Positions 52,623 through 61,488 of a DNA stretch of 64,000 nt are shown here, one piece after another. Location: assembly GCA_963820315.1 (NCBI GenBank), contig CAWFZK010000030.1, positions 62,001-126,000 of the forward strand, written 5' to 3'. The notes beneath the pieces were generated by a model. That model was given only the letters and a program-made list of their open reading frames with translations. It did no database searches and was not told the origin of the DNA. The DNA is from JACVRW01 sp963820315. Its GTDB lineage: Bacteria > Actinomycetota > Thermoleophilia > Solirubrobacterales > Thermoleophilaceae. Numbering within the stretch: position 1 is the first letter of the stretch; every line of letters starts with the position of its first letter. A program made the position numbers and the translations under genes.

Positions 52623-54809
52623 GCGGGCGTCTTGACGCGCTCGCGCTCGGCCTCGCTCGGGACGCGCTCGTCGACGTTCTCGACGGCGTGGCCCTCGAGC
52701 GACACGTTCGGCAGCAGCCGGTCGAGCCAGCCCGGCAGCCACCAGGCCCGGTCGCCGAGCAGGGTCACGACCGCCGGGGCGATCACGAGCCGCACGATCA
52801 GCACGTCGATCAGGATCGCCAGGCCGAGGCCGACGCCGAACATCTTGGCGATCACATCCGGCTGCGTGACGAAGGCGAGGAACACGGCCGACATGATCAG
52901 GCCGGCGAACAGCACGACCTTTCCGATCCGCGACATTCCCGTGATGACGCTCTGACGCGGGCGCTCACCGTGGTTGTAGGCCTCGTGCATGCGCGAGAGC
53001 AGGAAGACGTTGTAATCCATGCTCAGTCCGAACAAGATCGCAAACAGCATCACCGGGATGAACGAGACGATCGGCACCCCGCTGTCGACCCCGATCAGGC
53101 TTGCGCCGATCCCCTCCTGGAAGACGGCCACGACGACGCCGTAGGCGGCGCCGATCGAGAGAAGGTTGAAGACCGCCGAGGCGAGCGGGATCCAGAGCGA
53201 GCGGAAGGCCGCGATCAGGAGCAGCACCGAGAGCCCGATCACGACCGCGATGAACAGCGGCAGCCGCGATGCGACCTTGTCCGAGAAGTCCTCGAAGCCG
53301 GCCGTGTTACCCCCTACAAAGACCTCGAGGGGTGTGCCCGCGGTCGCCGCGGGGATCACGTCGTCGCGGAGCCGCTCGAGCAGGTCGCTCGTGCGCTCGT
53401 CCTGAGGGGCGGTCGCCGGCACCGCGAAGATCGTGGCCATCTCGCCGTCGCGCGAGGGCTGCGGCGGCGCGACCGCCACGACTCCCTCCGTGTCCGCCAC
53501 GGCGCGGCGGAGCTGGGCGAGCTGCTGGTCTGTCTGCGGGTCGTCGAGCGGCGTGTCGACCGCCAGCAGGAACGGCCCGTTCGAGCCGGGCCCGAAGGCC
53601 TCGCTCAGCTCGTCATAGGCCACGCGCTGCGTCTTCGACTCGGGCTGGTTGCCGTCGTCGGGCTGGCCGAGGCGCATCTGCGTCAGCGGCACCGCGAACA
53701 CGAGCAGCACGAGCACGCCGGCAGCGATCGACACCCACGGGCGCGCGGTCACGCGCTCGCCCCAGCGGCCGAAGGCGGGCGAGGGCTGGACGTGCTCGGG
53801 CTTCTTCGGCTTCAGCCAGCGCGCGAGCGCGCCCATCATGATCGGCAGGATCGTGAGCGCGGAGACCACCACCGCGCCGACGCCGATCGCCGCCGCGATG
53901 CCGAGCTTGCCGATCAGCGGGATGCCGATCACGAGCAGTCCGGCGATCGCGACCATCACGATCAGGCCGGCGGCCACCACCGACGCGCCCGAGGTCGCCG
54001 CCGACTTGGCGGCGGCGTCGCGCGTGCTGTCGCCGAGCGCGACCTGCTCTCTGTATCGGCCGATGATCAGCAGCGAGTAGTCGATGCCTGCGCCCAGCCC
54101 GAGCATCACCGCGATGACGGTCGCGAACTGCGGCAGCCCGAGCGGCTCGGCGAGCGCTGCGAGCAGGATCTGGCCGGCCATCACGCCCAGCAGCGCGCCG
54201 ACGATCGTGGCCGCCATGGCGGCGCCCGAGCGGAACAGGATGGTGAGCAGGACGATCGCGACGGCGACGCCGATCAGCTCGCCTACCGGCGCGTCCTGCT
54301 CGGAGGCGAGATCGATCAGGATGCCGCGCGCAGCGACATCCACCCCGCCCTGCTCGGCCGTGCGGGCGGCCGCCTCGAGCTCTTCACCGTCCTCCTTGTC
54401 GAGATCGGTGGCCTCGACGTTGTAGCGCACGTCGGCCGCGGCGATGCGCCCGTCCTGGGAGACCCGGCCGTCGGGGCCGAACGGGTTCTCGACCGTCTCG
54501 ACGTGCGGCGAGGTTTGACACCTCGTCAAGCGCGCCCTGGACGGCCTGCCGGTTCTGCGGATCGGTGATGCTGCCGTCCTCGACGCTGAACACGAGCGTC
54601 GAGTCGGCGCCCGCGAAGGCAGGGCTGTGCGCCTTGAAGAGGTCGAGTGCCTGCTGAGACTCGGTGCCCGGGATCGTGAAGTCATCGGCGGCCTCGCCAC
54701 CGGCGCCGGCCGCGACGCCGAGCAGGATGAGGACGACGATTGCGACCGCGAGGCTTCGCTTCCAGTGCTGGGCAAGCGTTCGTGCGAGACGCGCGAGAAG
54801 CTCAGACAT
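52619..54809 (-). CDS. MMPL family RND-like transporter, broken by a frameshift near 54512
   Basis: The first frame (from ATG 54809) gives MSELLARLARTLAQHWKRSL, a membrane helix and FTIPGTESQQALDLFKAHSP. From about 54512 the protein continues in another frame with PHVETVENPFGPDGRVSQDG. Removing one G there gives about 730 residues with two sets of helices around two periplasmic loops, including GLGAGIDYSLLIIGRYREQV and FGLSMDYNVFLLSRMHEAYN, the GxxxDY motifs. Mycobacterial relatives export lipids; some export drugs. The substrate is unknown. Confidence 0.92.
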
Positions 54810-54862
54810 AAGGTTCGAGGAGGAGGGTCGAGGGTGGGCTGCGGCTTAAGCTAGCAATCGCG

Positions 54863-55480
54863 TCAGGCCCGGGCCGCGAGCTCCCGATGACGGCCTCCGA
54901 GCTTCGACAGGCCGAACGCGAGCAGTGCAAGCGCCACCGCGACGGCGGCGGAGAAGAGCGCGACGCGCAGGTAGCCGCCGTCGCGCGTCGGGTCGACGAA
55001 CGGGTATGGGTACCAGTCGCCGGCCAGTGGTCCGCGTATCAGCGTGTAGGCGAGGTACACGATCGGGATTGCGAGCCAGCGCAGCGCCTGTCGCGGCTCG
55101 ACGGGGGCGCGCGCGGCGAGCCACCAGTCGAGCAGCATGAATATCGGGACCACCCGGTGGATCACGTCGTTGATCCAGGAATCCGTCACCCCGACGGACA
55201 CGTCGGCGAGGAACAGGGCGTAGATGACCCCGGTGACCGTCGTGCAGAACGTCGCCGCTCCCCGCACGAGCTCCCAGCGGCGCGAGGCGGGGTCGCCCAG
55301 CGCACCGACCGTGAGCGTGACCACGGCGAAGATGTTGCTGATGTTCGTGAAGTAGCTGAAGTAGTTGATGAGCCGAAACGACGGCTGATCGTGCGCGTGG
55401 ATCAGGTTGACCGTGAGCGCCGTCGCGGCGAGCAGCGCGACCGCTGCCCGCAGGAGGCGGACGAGGAGATCAGCATTCAC
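54863..55480 (-). CDS. Pr6Pr family membrane protein
   Basis: 205 residues with six membrane segments. The family pattern is visible as FRLINYFSYFTNISNIFAVV, YALFLADV and VIHRVVPIFMLLDWWLAARA with VYLAYTLIRGPLAGDWYPYPFVDP (six to seven conserved Pro/Arg/Tyr positions). Function unknown, similar in size to fungal FAR-17a/AIG1-like proteins. The ATG overlaps the preceding DHFR-like stop by 4 bases. Confidence 0.87.
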   Translation of the reverse strand: MNADLLVRLLRAAVALLAATALTVNLIHAHDQPSFRLINYFSYFTNISNIFAVVTLTVGALGDPASRRWELVRGAATFCTTVTGVIYALFLADVSVGVTDSWINDVIHRVVPIFMLLDWWLAARAPVEPRQALRWLAIPIVYLAYTLIRGPLAGDWYPYPFVDPTRDGGYLRVALFSAAVAVALALLAFGLSKLGGRHRELAARA

Positions 55481-56043
55481 CTCCCCGAAGGATTGCGGTA
55501 ACGGAGATAGACGACGCGCGAGGCGAACGTGCGCGTCTCGAGCAGCTCGAGCTCGAGCTTGGAATCGAGCGAAGGGAAGTAGGGCGTGCCGCCGCCGACC
55601 ACCACCGGGTTGACGAACAGCCCGAACTCGTCGACGAGACCGGCTCTCACGACCGTGGCGGCGAAGCCGGCGCCGCCGACGGCGAGCGGCGCGCCGGACT
55701 GCTGCTTCAGGCGCCTGACCTCCTCGACGGCATCGCCCTTCACGAGCGTCGCCTCCAGCCCAACGTCGTCGAGGGTCGTCGAGAAGACGAACTTCGGGGT
55801 TGCCCTCCAGATTCGCGCGAACTCGAGCTCAGGGTCGCTCGGAGCACTCGCCTCGTCCACCTCGTCCCAGGGCCTCATCGTCTCGTACAGCCGCCGTCCG
55901 TAGAGGTGCCCTCCGAGCTCACGCGCCTGCTCGTTGTGGAAGCTGTGGAGCTCCTCGTCGGGCACGGCCCAGTCGAACTTCCCGGCCGCGTCGGCGATGT
56001 AGCCGTCCAGCGAGACCCCTATCGAATAGATCAGCTTCCGCAT
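55477..56043 (-). CDS. RibD/dihydrofolate-reductase family protein
   Basis: 188 residues: MRKLIYSIGVSLDGYIADAAG, GGHLYGRRLYETMRPWDEV, KFVFSTTLDDVG, LAVGGAGFAATVVRAGLVDE and VNPVVVGGGTPYFPSL. It has the RibD C-terminal reductase fold, NADPH dependent, substrate unknown. A second, different member lies at 58274. Confidence 0.92.
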   Translation of the reverse strand: MRKLIYSIGVSLDGYIADAAGKFDWAVPDEELHSFHNEQARELGGHLYGRRLYETMRPWDEVDEASAPSDPELEFARIWRATPKFVFSTTLDDVGLEATLVKGDAVEEVRRLKQQSGAPLAVGGAGFAATVVRAGLVDEFGLFVNPVVVGGGTPYFPSLDSKLELELLETRTFASRVVYLRYRNPSGR

Positions 56044-56091
56044 CCGGCTCTCCTCAGCATCGCTTGAACCGCAGTCTGTACGTTGGACGGA

Positions 56092-56595
56092 GTGACGCAG
56101 GAAAGCTCATCGCGCGGAGTCGCCCGGTCGGCCGGCGTTGCCTTGATCGGCGGCACCGTCACCGCCTACGCGCTGCTCGATGCCTACGTCCTCGGGCCGG
56201 TGGTGATCGAGCTGTCGGCCTGGTTCGACCCGTTCGTCGTGTTCGGCGCCGCCACCGCCGTGCTCACACTCGTCAACGTCGCCTGCTGCAGCTGGCTCGA
56301 GCGGCGCGGCGACAACGACACGCCGGGCCGCCTGGAGGCGCGGCTCGAGCGGCTCGGGTCGAGCCGCCTGATGCGCCGCCCCGTGGACTGGGTCACACGC
56401 GGGTCGTCGCTGTGGTTCGTGCTGGGCGCCGTGATCGTCAACGCCATCTTCGTCGTCGGCGTGGCGCGCTTCCTCGGCGGCCGGCCGGTGGACCGGCGCC
56501 GGATCCTGCTCGCGTCGGCCGCCTACTCGATCACGTTCGCGGCCTTCTTCGCGGCGCTTGGGTTCGGCGCCGGAGACGTGGTCCGGACGCTGTAG
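56092..56595 (+). CDS. membrane protein with three or four helices, function unknown
   Basis: 167 residues from GTG 56092 (TTG 56083 also possible). Helices at about 14-35, 44-62, 108-130 and 143-162, with the polar segment SWLERRGDNDTPGRLEARLE between. I recognise no family. Divergent from the DHFR-like gene. Only four bases separate it from the pseudogene that follows. Confidence 0.68.
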   Translation: MTQESSSRGVARSAGVALIGGTVTAYALLDAYVLGPVVIELSAWFDPFVVFGAATAVLTLVNVACCSWLERRGDNDTPGRLEARLERLGSSRLMRRPVDWVTRGSSLWFVLGAVIVNAIFVVGVARFLGGRPVDRRRILLASAAYSITFAAFFAALGFGAGDVVRTL

Positions 56596-56599
56596 CGCG

Positions 56600-56982
56600 A
56601 TGCAGACCGCGCGGCTTGACGAGTTCGCCGCACGGGTTCTCGACGCCGGGTGGGCGCCGGCCGCCGCCGTCGCGGTGACGGACGCGAAGGAAACGCTGAC
56701 AGCGCGGACCTACGGCGCCGCCCCGGACGCGCTGTGGCCCGTCGCATCGATCGGCAAGTCGTTCACGGCGGTGATCGCTCTACAGCTGGCCGACGAGGGC
56801 CTGCTCGACCTGGCTGAACGGCAGCGAGCGGCTGCCGCTCACCGCCATCGACGAACGGCGTCTTCCGGGTCGGCGACGCCGAGTGGTCGCCCGAGCGACT
56901 TCGCTTCGACCAGATTCTCGGCGGGCGCGCCCAGCGCGCCACTCTCTCGGGGACGCCCTACTACCGGGCCTTAACGCCGTGA
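56600..56982 (+). pseudogene. serine hydrolase (class C beta-lactamase-like) relic with an internal deletion
   Basis: The 5' part encodes MQTARLDEFAARVLDAGWAP, then LWPVASIGKSFTAVIALQLA, where SIGK is the SxxK nucleophile motif, at about residues 52-55. After LLDLAE the frame is lost. The 3' part, in another frame, gives GVFRVGDAEWSPERLRFDQI and LSGTPYYRALTP ending at TGA 56980-56982, matching the C-terminal end of the family. The YxN and the body (several hundred residues) are missing. A genuine deletion, unlike the single-base breaks elsewhere. Confidence 0.75.
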
Positions 56983-56998
56983 TACCCCCTACCGGTAT
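56982..56998. promoter_or_regulatory. inverted repeat, probable CsoR operator
   Basis: ATACCCCCTACCGGTAT has ATACC/GGTAT arms around a C-rich centre, the style of CsoR/RcnR operators, and lies 17 bases upstream of the csoR ATG next to a possible -10 (TACGAT). It suggests autoregulation by CsoR. Confidence 0.65.
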
Positions 56999-57015
56999 TG
57001 CTACGATGTCCGGCA

Positions 57016-57318
57016 ATGGCCACCACCGAGACCAGCAACAAGCACGGATACTCCGCGACCAAGGACCAGCTGCTCACTCGCCTGCGCCGCATCGAGGGAC
57101 AGGTCCGCGGCATCGAGGGCATGGTCGAGGACGATCGCTACTGCATCGACGTGCTCACGCAGATCTCGGCGGTCCAGGCTGCGCTGGACAAGGTCGCGCT
57201 GGGCCTGCTCGACCAGCATGCCCGCCACTGCGTCGTGGACGGGCATGCTGAGGGAACCCCCGAGGAGCTCACGGACGAGCTGATGGCGGCCGTCGGCCGG
57301 CTGATGCGACGGGGTTAG
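57016..57318 (+). CDS. csoR: CsoR-type metal-sensing repressor
   Basis: 100 residues from ATG 57016. RLRRIEGQVRGIEGMVEDDR, YCIDVLTQISAVQAALDKVA and HARHCVVDG give the Cys-x-His-Cys ligands of Cu(I)-binding CsoR. The Arg-rich N-terminal region contacts DNA. No copper exporter (CopA/CopZ) is in the window, so its target is elsewhere or is itself. Confidence 0.93.
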   Translation: MATTETSNKHGYSATKDQLLTRLRRIEGQVRGIEGMVEDDRYCIDVLTQISAVQAALDKVALGLLDQHARHCVVDGHAEGTPEELTDELMAAVGRLMRRG

Positions 57319-57328
57319 CCGGGCGCGT

Positions 57329-57718
57329 CTACGAAAGCGCCTTGGTCTTCAGCTGGTCGAACTCCTCCTGGGTGATCGCACCCGAGTCGAGCAGCTCCTT
57401 GGCCTTGGCGATCTCGCCGGCCGATCCACCGGCCGCGTCGCGCACGTAGCTGTCGAACTCCTGCTTCTGAGCCTGCGCCTGCTTCACGCTGCGCTCACGC
57501 ATCCCGTCGTGCTGGGCGATCAGGTAGACCAGCACGCCGAGGAACGGCAGGATGATCACGAAGACGACCCAGGCCGCTTTGTGGAAGCCGCCGATGTCAT
57601 CACGACGGAATACGTCGATGAAGACGGTGATCACGATCCAGATCCAGATCACCCAGCAGAAGAAGATGATCATCGTCCAGAGGACGTCCAGGAATGGATA
57701 GTCCGCGGCTATAGGCAT
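57329..57718 (-). CDS. PLDc_N and SHOCT domain membrane protein
   Basis: 129 residues from ATG 57718. Two membrane helices (about 12-34 and 48-67) of the PLDc_N type (VFIDVFRRDDIGGFHKAAWV, LPFLGVLVYLIAQHDGM), a coiled linker, and a C-terminal SHOCT motif (KELLDSGAITQEEFDQLKTK). Stress-associated in actinobacteria, function unknown. It is convergent with csoR (10 bases between the stops). Confidence 0.9.
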   Translation of the reverse strand: MPIAADYPFLDVLWTMIIFFCWVIWIWIVITVFIDVFRRDDIGGFHKAAWVVFVIILPFLGVLVYLIAQHDGMRERSVKQAQAQKQEFDSYVRDAAGGSAGEIAKAKELLDSGAITQEEFDQLKTKALS

Positions 57719-57789
57719 GGGTCGGGCTCCCCTCGTTGACCAGTGAGTACGGCGATACTTCCGCCTGGGTCGGACATCTCCTTTGCAAT

Positions 57790-58206
57790 ATGGCGCACGT
57801 CCTCTTCGTTTGTCTCCACAACGCCGGCCGCTCGCAGATGAGCGAGGCCCTCTTCGAGCGTGCCGCGGAGGGACGCCACAGCGCGTCCTCGGCCGGCACC
57901 ACACCCGCCGACCGCGTTCATCCCGAGGTCGTGGCGGCGATGCGCGAGCTCGGCATCGACCTTGCCGGCCGCACCCCCGAGAGGCTGAACACGGAGGCGG
58001 CCGAGCGCGCCGACGTCGTGGTCACGATGGGCTGCGGCGACGAATGCCCGTACATACCGGGCAAGCGCTACATCGACTGGGACCTACAGGACCCGAAGGG
58101 CCTCTCCCCTACGCAGGTCGCGGCGATCCGGGACGAGATCGATACGTTGGTGCGCGAGCTTGCTGCCGAGCTCGACGCGGACGAGCGGAGCGGGCGGCTC
58201 GGCTAG
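57790..58206 (+). CDS. arsC: arsenate reductase-like low-molecular-weight phosphatase
   Basis: 138 residues from ATG 57790. The phosphate loop is FVCLHNAGRSQMSEALFERA (CX5R), the second Cys is in TMGCGDECPYIPGKRYIDWD, and the general acid Asp lies in YIDWDLQDP. This is the thioredoxin- or mycothiol-linked ArsC type. No arsenite efflux gene is beside it. Divergent from the SHOCT gene (71-base gap). Confidence 0.9.
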   Translation: MAHVLFVCLHNAGRSQMSEALFERAAEGRHSASSAGTTPADRVHPEVVAAMRELGIDLAGRTPERLNTEAAERADVVVTMGCGDECPYIPGKRYIDWDLQDPKGLSPTQVAAIRDEIDTLVRELAAELDADERSGRLG

Positions 58207-58212
58207 TCGTCG

Positions 58213-58255
58213 CGAGTGGCGAATTCCGCCCTATACAGACGCAATTCGCCACTCG
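58213..58255. repeat. perfect 13-bp inverted repeat in a convergent gap
   Basis: CGAGTGGCGAATT (58213-58225) and AATTCGCCACTCG (58243-58255) are exact complements around a 17-base loop. The 67-base region between the arsC stop and the DHFR-like stop is almost entirely this element. It could be a bidirectional terminator or a member of a dispersed palindrome family; a weaker hairpin sharing CGCAATTCG is at 59857-59883. Confidence 0.75.
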
Positions 58256-58273
58256 TTCTGCGCCGCCCTGTCC

Positions 58274-58831
58274 TCACGCGTCGCGCACATAGGTCAGGAT
58301 CGCGACCCCGTTGCTCGCTATCTGCGAGTTGGCGAGCCGCAGCCGCTTTGGGGCGGCTCCGTCGTTGAAGAGCCGTTTCCCCGTGCCCGCGATCACCGGG
58401 TAGAGCTCGATACGCATCTCGTCGAGCAGGTCGGCGTGCAGAAGAGCCTCGACCAGCGAGAGGCTGCCGTGGACGCCGATGCTCCCGCCCGGCTGCTCCT
58501 TCAGCTCCCCAACGGTGCCGGCAAGATCGCGGGCGACGGTCGCGCTCTCGTGCTCGCCCCAGGGCGCTTGCTCGAGCGATGACGAGAACACATACTTCGG
58601 CACGCCGTTGATGTGGCTGGCGAACGGCTCGTTGTCGGAGGTCGGCCAGTGGCCGGCCCACTCCTCGTAGGTGACGCGGCCGAGCAGCATGGCGTCCTCC
58701 TCGGCCATCCTCCCGAAGAAGTCGTCCAGCACCTCCTTCGAGTCGCGCAATTCGACGATCGTGTCGATCACCGCATCGGGCGCCCCGACGCCGTCGAGGG
58801 TGACGAAGGTGTGCGAAACGACCTTTCTCAT
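58274..58831 (-). CDS. RibD/dihydrofolate-reductase family protein
   Basis: 185 residues from ATG 58831 (MRKVVSHTFVTLDGVGAPDA). Typical stretches are DAMLLGRVTYEEWAGHWPTS, KYVFSSSLEQAP, SIGVHGSLSLVEALLHADLL and ELYPVIAGTGKRLF. NADPH-dependent reductase fold, substrate unknown. It is about as far from the copy at 55477 as from other family members by eye, so they are not a recent duplication. Confidence 0.92.
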   Translation of the reverse strand: MRKVVSHTFVTLDGVGAPDAVIDTIVELRDSKEVLDDFFGRMAEEDAMLLGRVTYEEWAGHWPTSDNEPFASHINGVPKYVFSSSLEQAPWGEHESATVARDLAGTVGELKEQPGGSIGVHGSLSLVEALLHADLLDEMRIELYPVIAGTGKRLFNDGAAPKRLRLANSQIASNGVAILTYVRDA

Positions 58832-58880
58832 CGGTGTGCTCCTCGGACGGGGATGTGCGCGCGAGATAGTGCCAGGGCCG

Positions 58881-59687
58881 TCAGGGCGCACCGAAGTCGT
58901 GCACGTAGGTTCCCCCGCCTCCGCCCTCGGGCGTTCCCGGTGAGACGCCGATCCCGCTGTGCACGAGCAGGCCGTTGAGGATGTTCGCGCGGTGCCCCGC
59001 CGAGTTCATCCAGCCGCCCACGACCCGGCGCGGCGTGCCGAGCGAGCCGCCACCCCAGGCGATGTTCTCGGCGAGGTACGAGCCGACGTACCCGGTCGCA
59101 CGGATTCGCTGGTCGAAGGTCCGCCCGTCGGCGGAGACGTGTGAGAAGTAGCGGTTCGCCGTCATGTCGCTCGCGTGCAACTGGGCGGCAGACGCAAGCT
59201 GGCCGTTGTCGGCGAGAGGCGCGACGCCGTACCTGGCCCGCTCGGAGTTGATGAGGCACAGAGCCGCCGCCCGCACGAGCGCGAGGTTCGACGCGCTCGG
59301 GACCGTGTCCGCACCGGGACAGCCGGCCGTAGGCGGCGCCGGCAGGGCCGGGGGCAGCGGCGCGGGCGGGACCAGTGAGGGTGGAGGCGTCGTGGGCAGG
59401 ATCGGACCATGAGGGGTGCGAGCGCGATGCCTGCGCCGCAGGCGTGCGCGGCGCCGGCAGGGCCGCTTGTGCTTGAGCTGCCCGTGCCGCTGGCGGTGTA
59501 CACGGCCGGCGCGACAACGCCGCCGAGCCTTGCGACGAGCCTGCCGCTCTCCGGGCTTGCCGGTGGCGGCGCTCGTCCCGCTTGCCTCATCCCCGGCGGG
59601 CACCGCTACCGCGGAGGCGCTCGCGGGGAGCCCAAGCACGAGAAGGGCGGCAACGGCAGTGATCAGCGTGAGAGAGCTGCGAATGGG
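58881..59687 (-). CDS. secreted CAP-domain (SCP/PR-1) protein
   Basis: 268 residues from GTG 59687. Signal peptide SLTLITAVAALLVLGLPASASA, an Arg/Lys-rich stretch (about 45-95), a Pro-rich linker (about 97-125), then a CAP domain: LCLINSERARYGVAPLADNG, LHASDMTANRYFSHVSADGR, YLAENIAWGGG and MNSAGHRANILNGLLVHSGI. This is the YkwD-like bacterial form, function uncertain. 49 bases upstream of the DHFR-like ATG on the same strand. Confidence 0.92.
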   Translation of the reverse strand, partial: PIRSSLTLITAVAALLVLGLPASASAVAVPAGDEASGTSAATGKPGERQARRKARRRCRAGRVHRQRHGQLKHKRPCRRRARLRRRHRARTPHGPILPTTPPPSLVPPAPLPPALPAPPTAGCPGADTVPSASNLALVRAAALCLINSERARYGVAPLADNGQLASAAQLHASDMTANRYFSHVSADGRTFDQRIRATGYVGSYLAENIAWGGGSLGTPRRVVGGWMNSAGHRANILNGLLVHSGIGVSPGTPEGGGGGTYVHDFGAP

Positions 59688-60018
59688 CACCCGTCCGCAA
59701 GCTACCTGCGCCTGTCGACGCCTAAACCTGACCGCGGGCGACAATCCCCGCAATCCGCCGCCTCGTGCGGGCGAGTGGCGCCGGGTTGTCCAGGAGATCC
59801 TCGGTCAGACCTCGATGCGCAGACGGCTGGTCGGGACCAGTCACGCCGACGCCGGGTGACGATTGCGGAGGGCGCAATTCGTCGAACGCACCTGTGAGCT
59901 CCCAAGCGGTGGACTCAGACGCGGACGCGCTTCGATAGGTGCCCTTGCGACGGACTCTCAGATTGAGGAGTGTCACGCACCGCTGCTTCCCGGCAGGAGC
60001 ACTTAGGCTCCGTGGGCA
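59688..60018. other. 331-base gap without a supported gene
   Basis: Between the CAP-domain and SDR starts, both genes reading away from it. It holds one imperfect hairpin (59858-59867 pairing with 59873-59883, one bulged base) and probably both promoters. Short readings cross it on both strands, but none has a family pattern or credible start. Confidence 0.6.
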
Positions 60019-60804
60019 ATGGACCTAGGGCTAACCAACAAGCACGCCCTCGTCACGGGTGCGAGCAAGGGAATCGGTTTGGCCATCACCAAGGCGCTTA
60101 CGGACGAGGGTGCCAAGGTAGTGGCCGGCTCGCGCACAGTCAGTGACGAGCTCCGGCAGCTGATCGATGGAGGCCAGGTGCGGCAGGTGAGCGTAGATCT
60201 GTCGACAGCCGACGGGCCGTCTGAACTCGTCGCATCGGCGCTTGAGGACGGCTCGCTCGACGTGCTGGTCAACAATGTCGGCGCCGTAACACCTCGACTC
60301 GATGGATTCCTCTCGGTCACCGACGATCAGTGGCTGCAATCGTTGACGCTCGGGTTCATGGCTGCCGTTCGCACCACACGCGCCGTCTTGCCAGGCATGC
60401 TCGAAGCCGGCGGAGGAACGATCGTCAATACCTGCTCTGTGAACGCGTTTCTGCCGGACCCAGGCGTCATCGACTACTGCGCCGCCAAAGCAGCGCTGGC
60501 CAACTTCTCCAAGGCCCTGTCGAAGGAGGTGGGCCCGCGGGGGATCCGAGTGAACACGGTGAGCCCCGGGCCGGTCTCGACCGCACTTTGGCTCGGCGAT
60601 CACGGTGTCGCGGCCACCGTCGCCGGCGGTCAGGGCGGGGACCCTGGGAAAGTGGTCGAGCAGCAGGCTGAGGCGGCCGCGACCGGCCGCTTCACCGAGC
60701 CTCAAGAGGTCGCAGACCTCGTTGTCTTGCTCGCTGGTGAACGTGCCGGCAACGTGACCGGGTCCGACTTCGTGATCGACGGTGGGCTCATTCAGACACT
60801 CTGA
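60019..60804 (+). CDS. short-chain dehydrogenase/reductase
   Basis: 261 residues. Rossmann start ALVTGASKGIGLAITKAL (TGxxxGIG), VDLSTADG, VLVNNVGAVTP (NNxG), TIVNTCSVNAFLPDPGVIDYCAAKAAL (Ser and YxxxK), and IRVNTVSPGPVSTALW. The end is the usual VTGSDFVIDGGLIQTL. Oxidoreductase, substrate unknown; NAD(P) preference unclear from the Ser after the second strand. Confidence 0.95.
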   Translation: MDLGLTNKHALVTGASKGIGLAITKALTDEGAKVVAGSRTVSDELRQLIDGGQVRQVSVDLSTADGPSELVASALEDGSLDVLVNNVGAVTPRLDGFLSVTDDQWLQSLTLGFMAAVRTTRAVLPGMLEAGGGTIVNTCSVNAFLPDPGVIDYCAAKAALANFSKALSKEVGPRGIRVNTVSPGPVSTALWLGDHGVAATVAGGQGGDPGKVVEQQAEAAATGRFTEPQEVADLVVLLAGERAGNVTGSDFVIDGGLIQTL

Positions 60805-60893
60805 ATGCGTGGGACGCACCTCGGAAGAGGTGAACCGCGGCCTGCGCGGCGAGTACCCAGCTGCCGCCTCGCGCGAGCAGCGATCGTCCGGTG

Positions 60894-61235
60894 CTACTTA
60901 TCGGGTCCGGGCGCCGCGGCCAGCGCGAACGGGTTGCCCTCGGAGTCCCGGCACACCGCCCACCGATCGCCGGGGTGGATGATCGACCCGCCGAGCTCGC
61001 GAACGCGCTTGAGTGTCGTTGCCAGGTCGGCGACGGTGAAGTAGGGCAGCGAGGCGGTGTCACCGGGGCCCGGTCCACGCTCGTGGACACCGAGGCGCAT
61101 GCCGTCGGTATCGGTCTGCCACCCAGATCCCGCCGCGGCGGGCCGTGGCGCGAGGGTGACCCCGAGGACTCCGTGCCAGAACCCGCGGGCGCGATCCGGA
61201 TCGTCGGCCGGAAACTCGATCAGTGGCGCGGGCAT
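60894..61235 (-). CDS. VOC (glyoxalase-fold) protein
   Basis: 113 residues from ATG 61235 (MPAPLIEFPADDPDRARGFW). One VOC domain with LPYFTVADLATTLKRVRELG, GSIIHPGDRWAVCRDSEGNP and FALAA. Likely binds a small molecule or metal. It lies downstream of the HATPase-SnoaL gene (253-base gap) and converges on the SDR gene (89-base gap). Confidence 0.9.
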   Translation of the reverse strand: MPAPLIEFPADDPDRARGFWHGVLGVTLAPRPAAAGSGWQTDTDGMRLGVHERGPGPGDTASLPYFTVADLATTLKRVRELGGSIIHPGDRWAVCRDSEGNPFALAAAPGPDK

Positions 61236-61488
61236 GAACGGAGTATGGCCGGCGCTCCCGCCTGCTTCTACTCTGCGCGAGATCCGAGAGCGCGTCCGGC
61301 GCGAACGTGACGGTGGAATGGCCGTCGGCGCATGCTCAACGGTGTCCCGGGCAAGGGGCCGCAGACTCGAGAAAGTCGGGCCGTTCGGCGAGGGAGGGCC
61401 GTTCGGCGCGCAAGTCTGACAACCATTCTTGGCTGATGTCTCGACACCGGCGCACGGGTCGAACGCAGACGGCGTGCCTGGGCAAGGG

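Noticed and set aside
59722..59976. Minus-strand frame upstream of the CAP-domain gene
   Set aside because: No recognisable domain, no ribosome site; kept as a gap.
61370..61410. Short tandem GGGCCGTTCGGCG repeat
   Set aside because: Two 13-base copies in an anonymous gap; too short to interpret.
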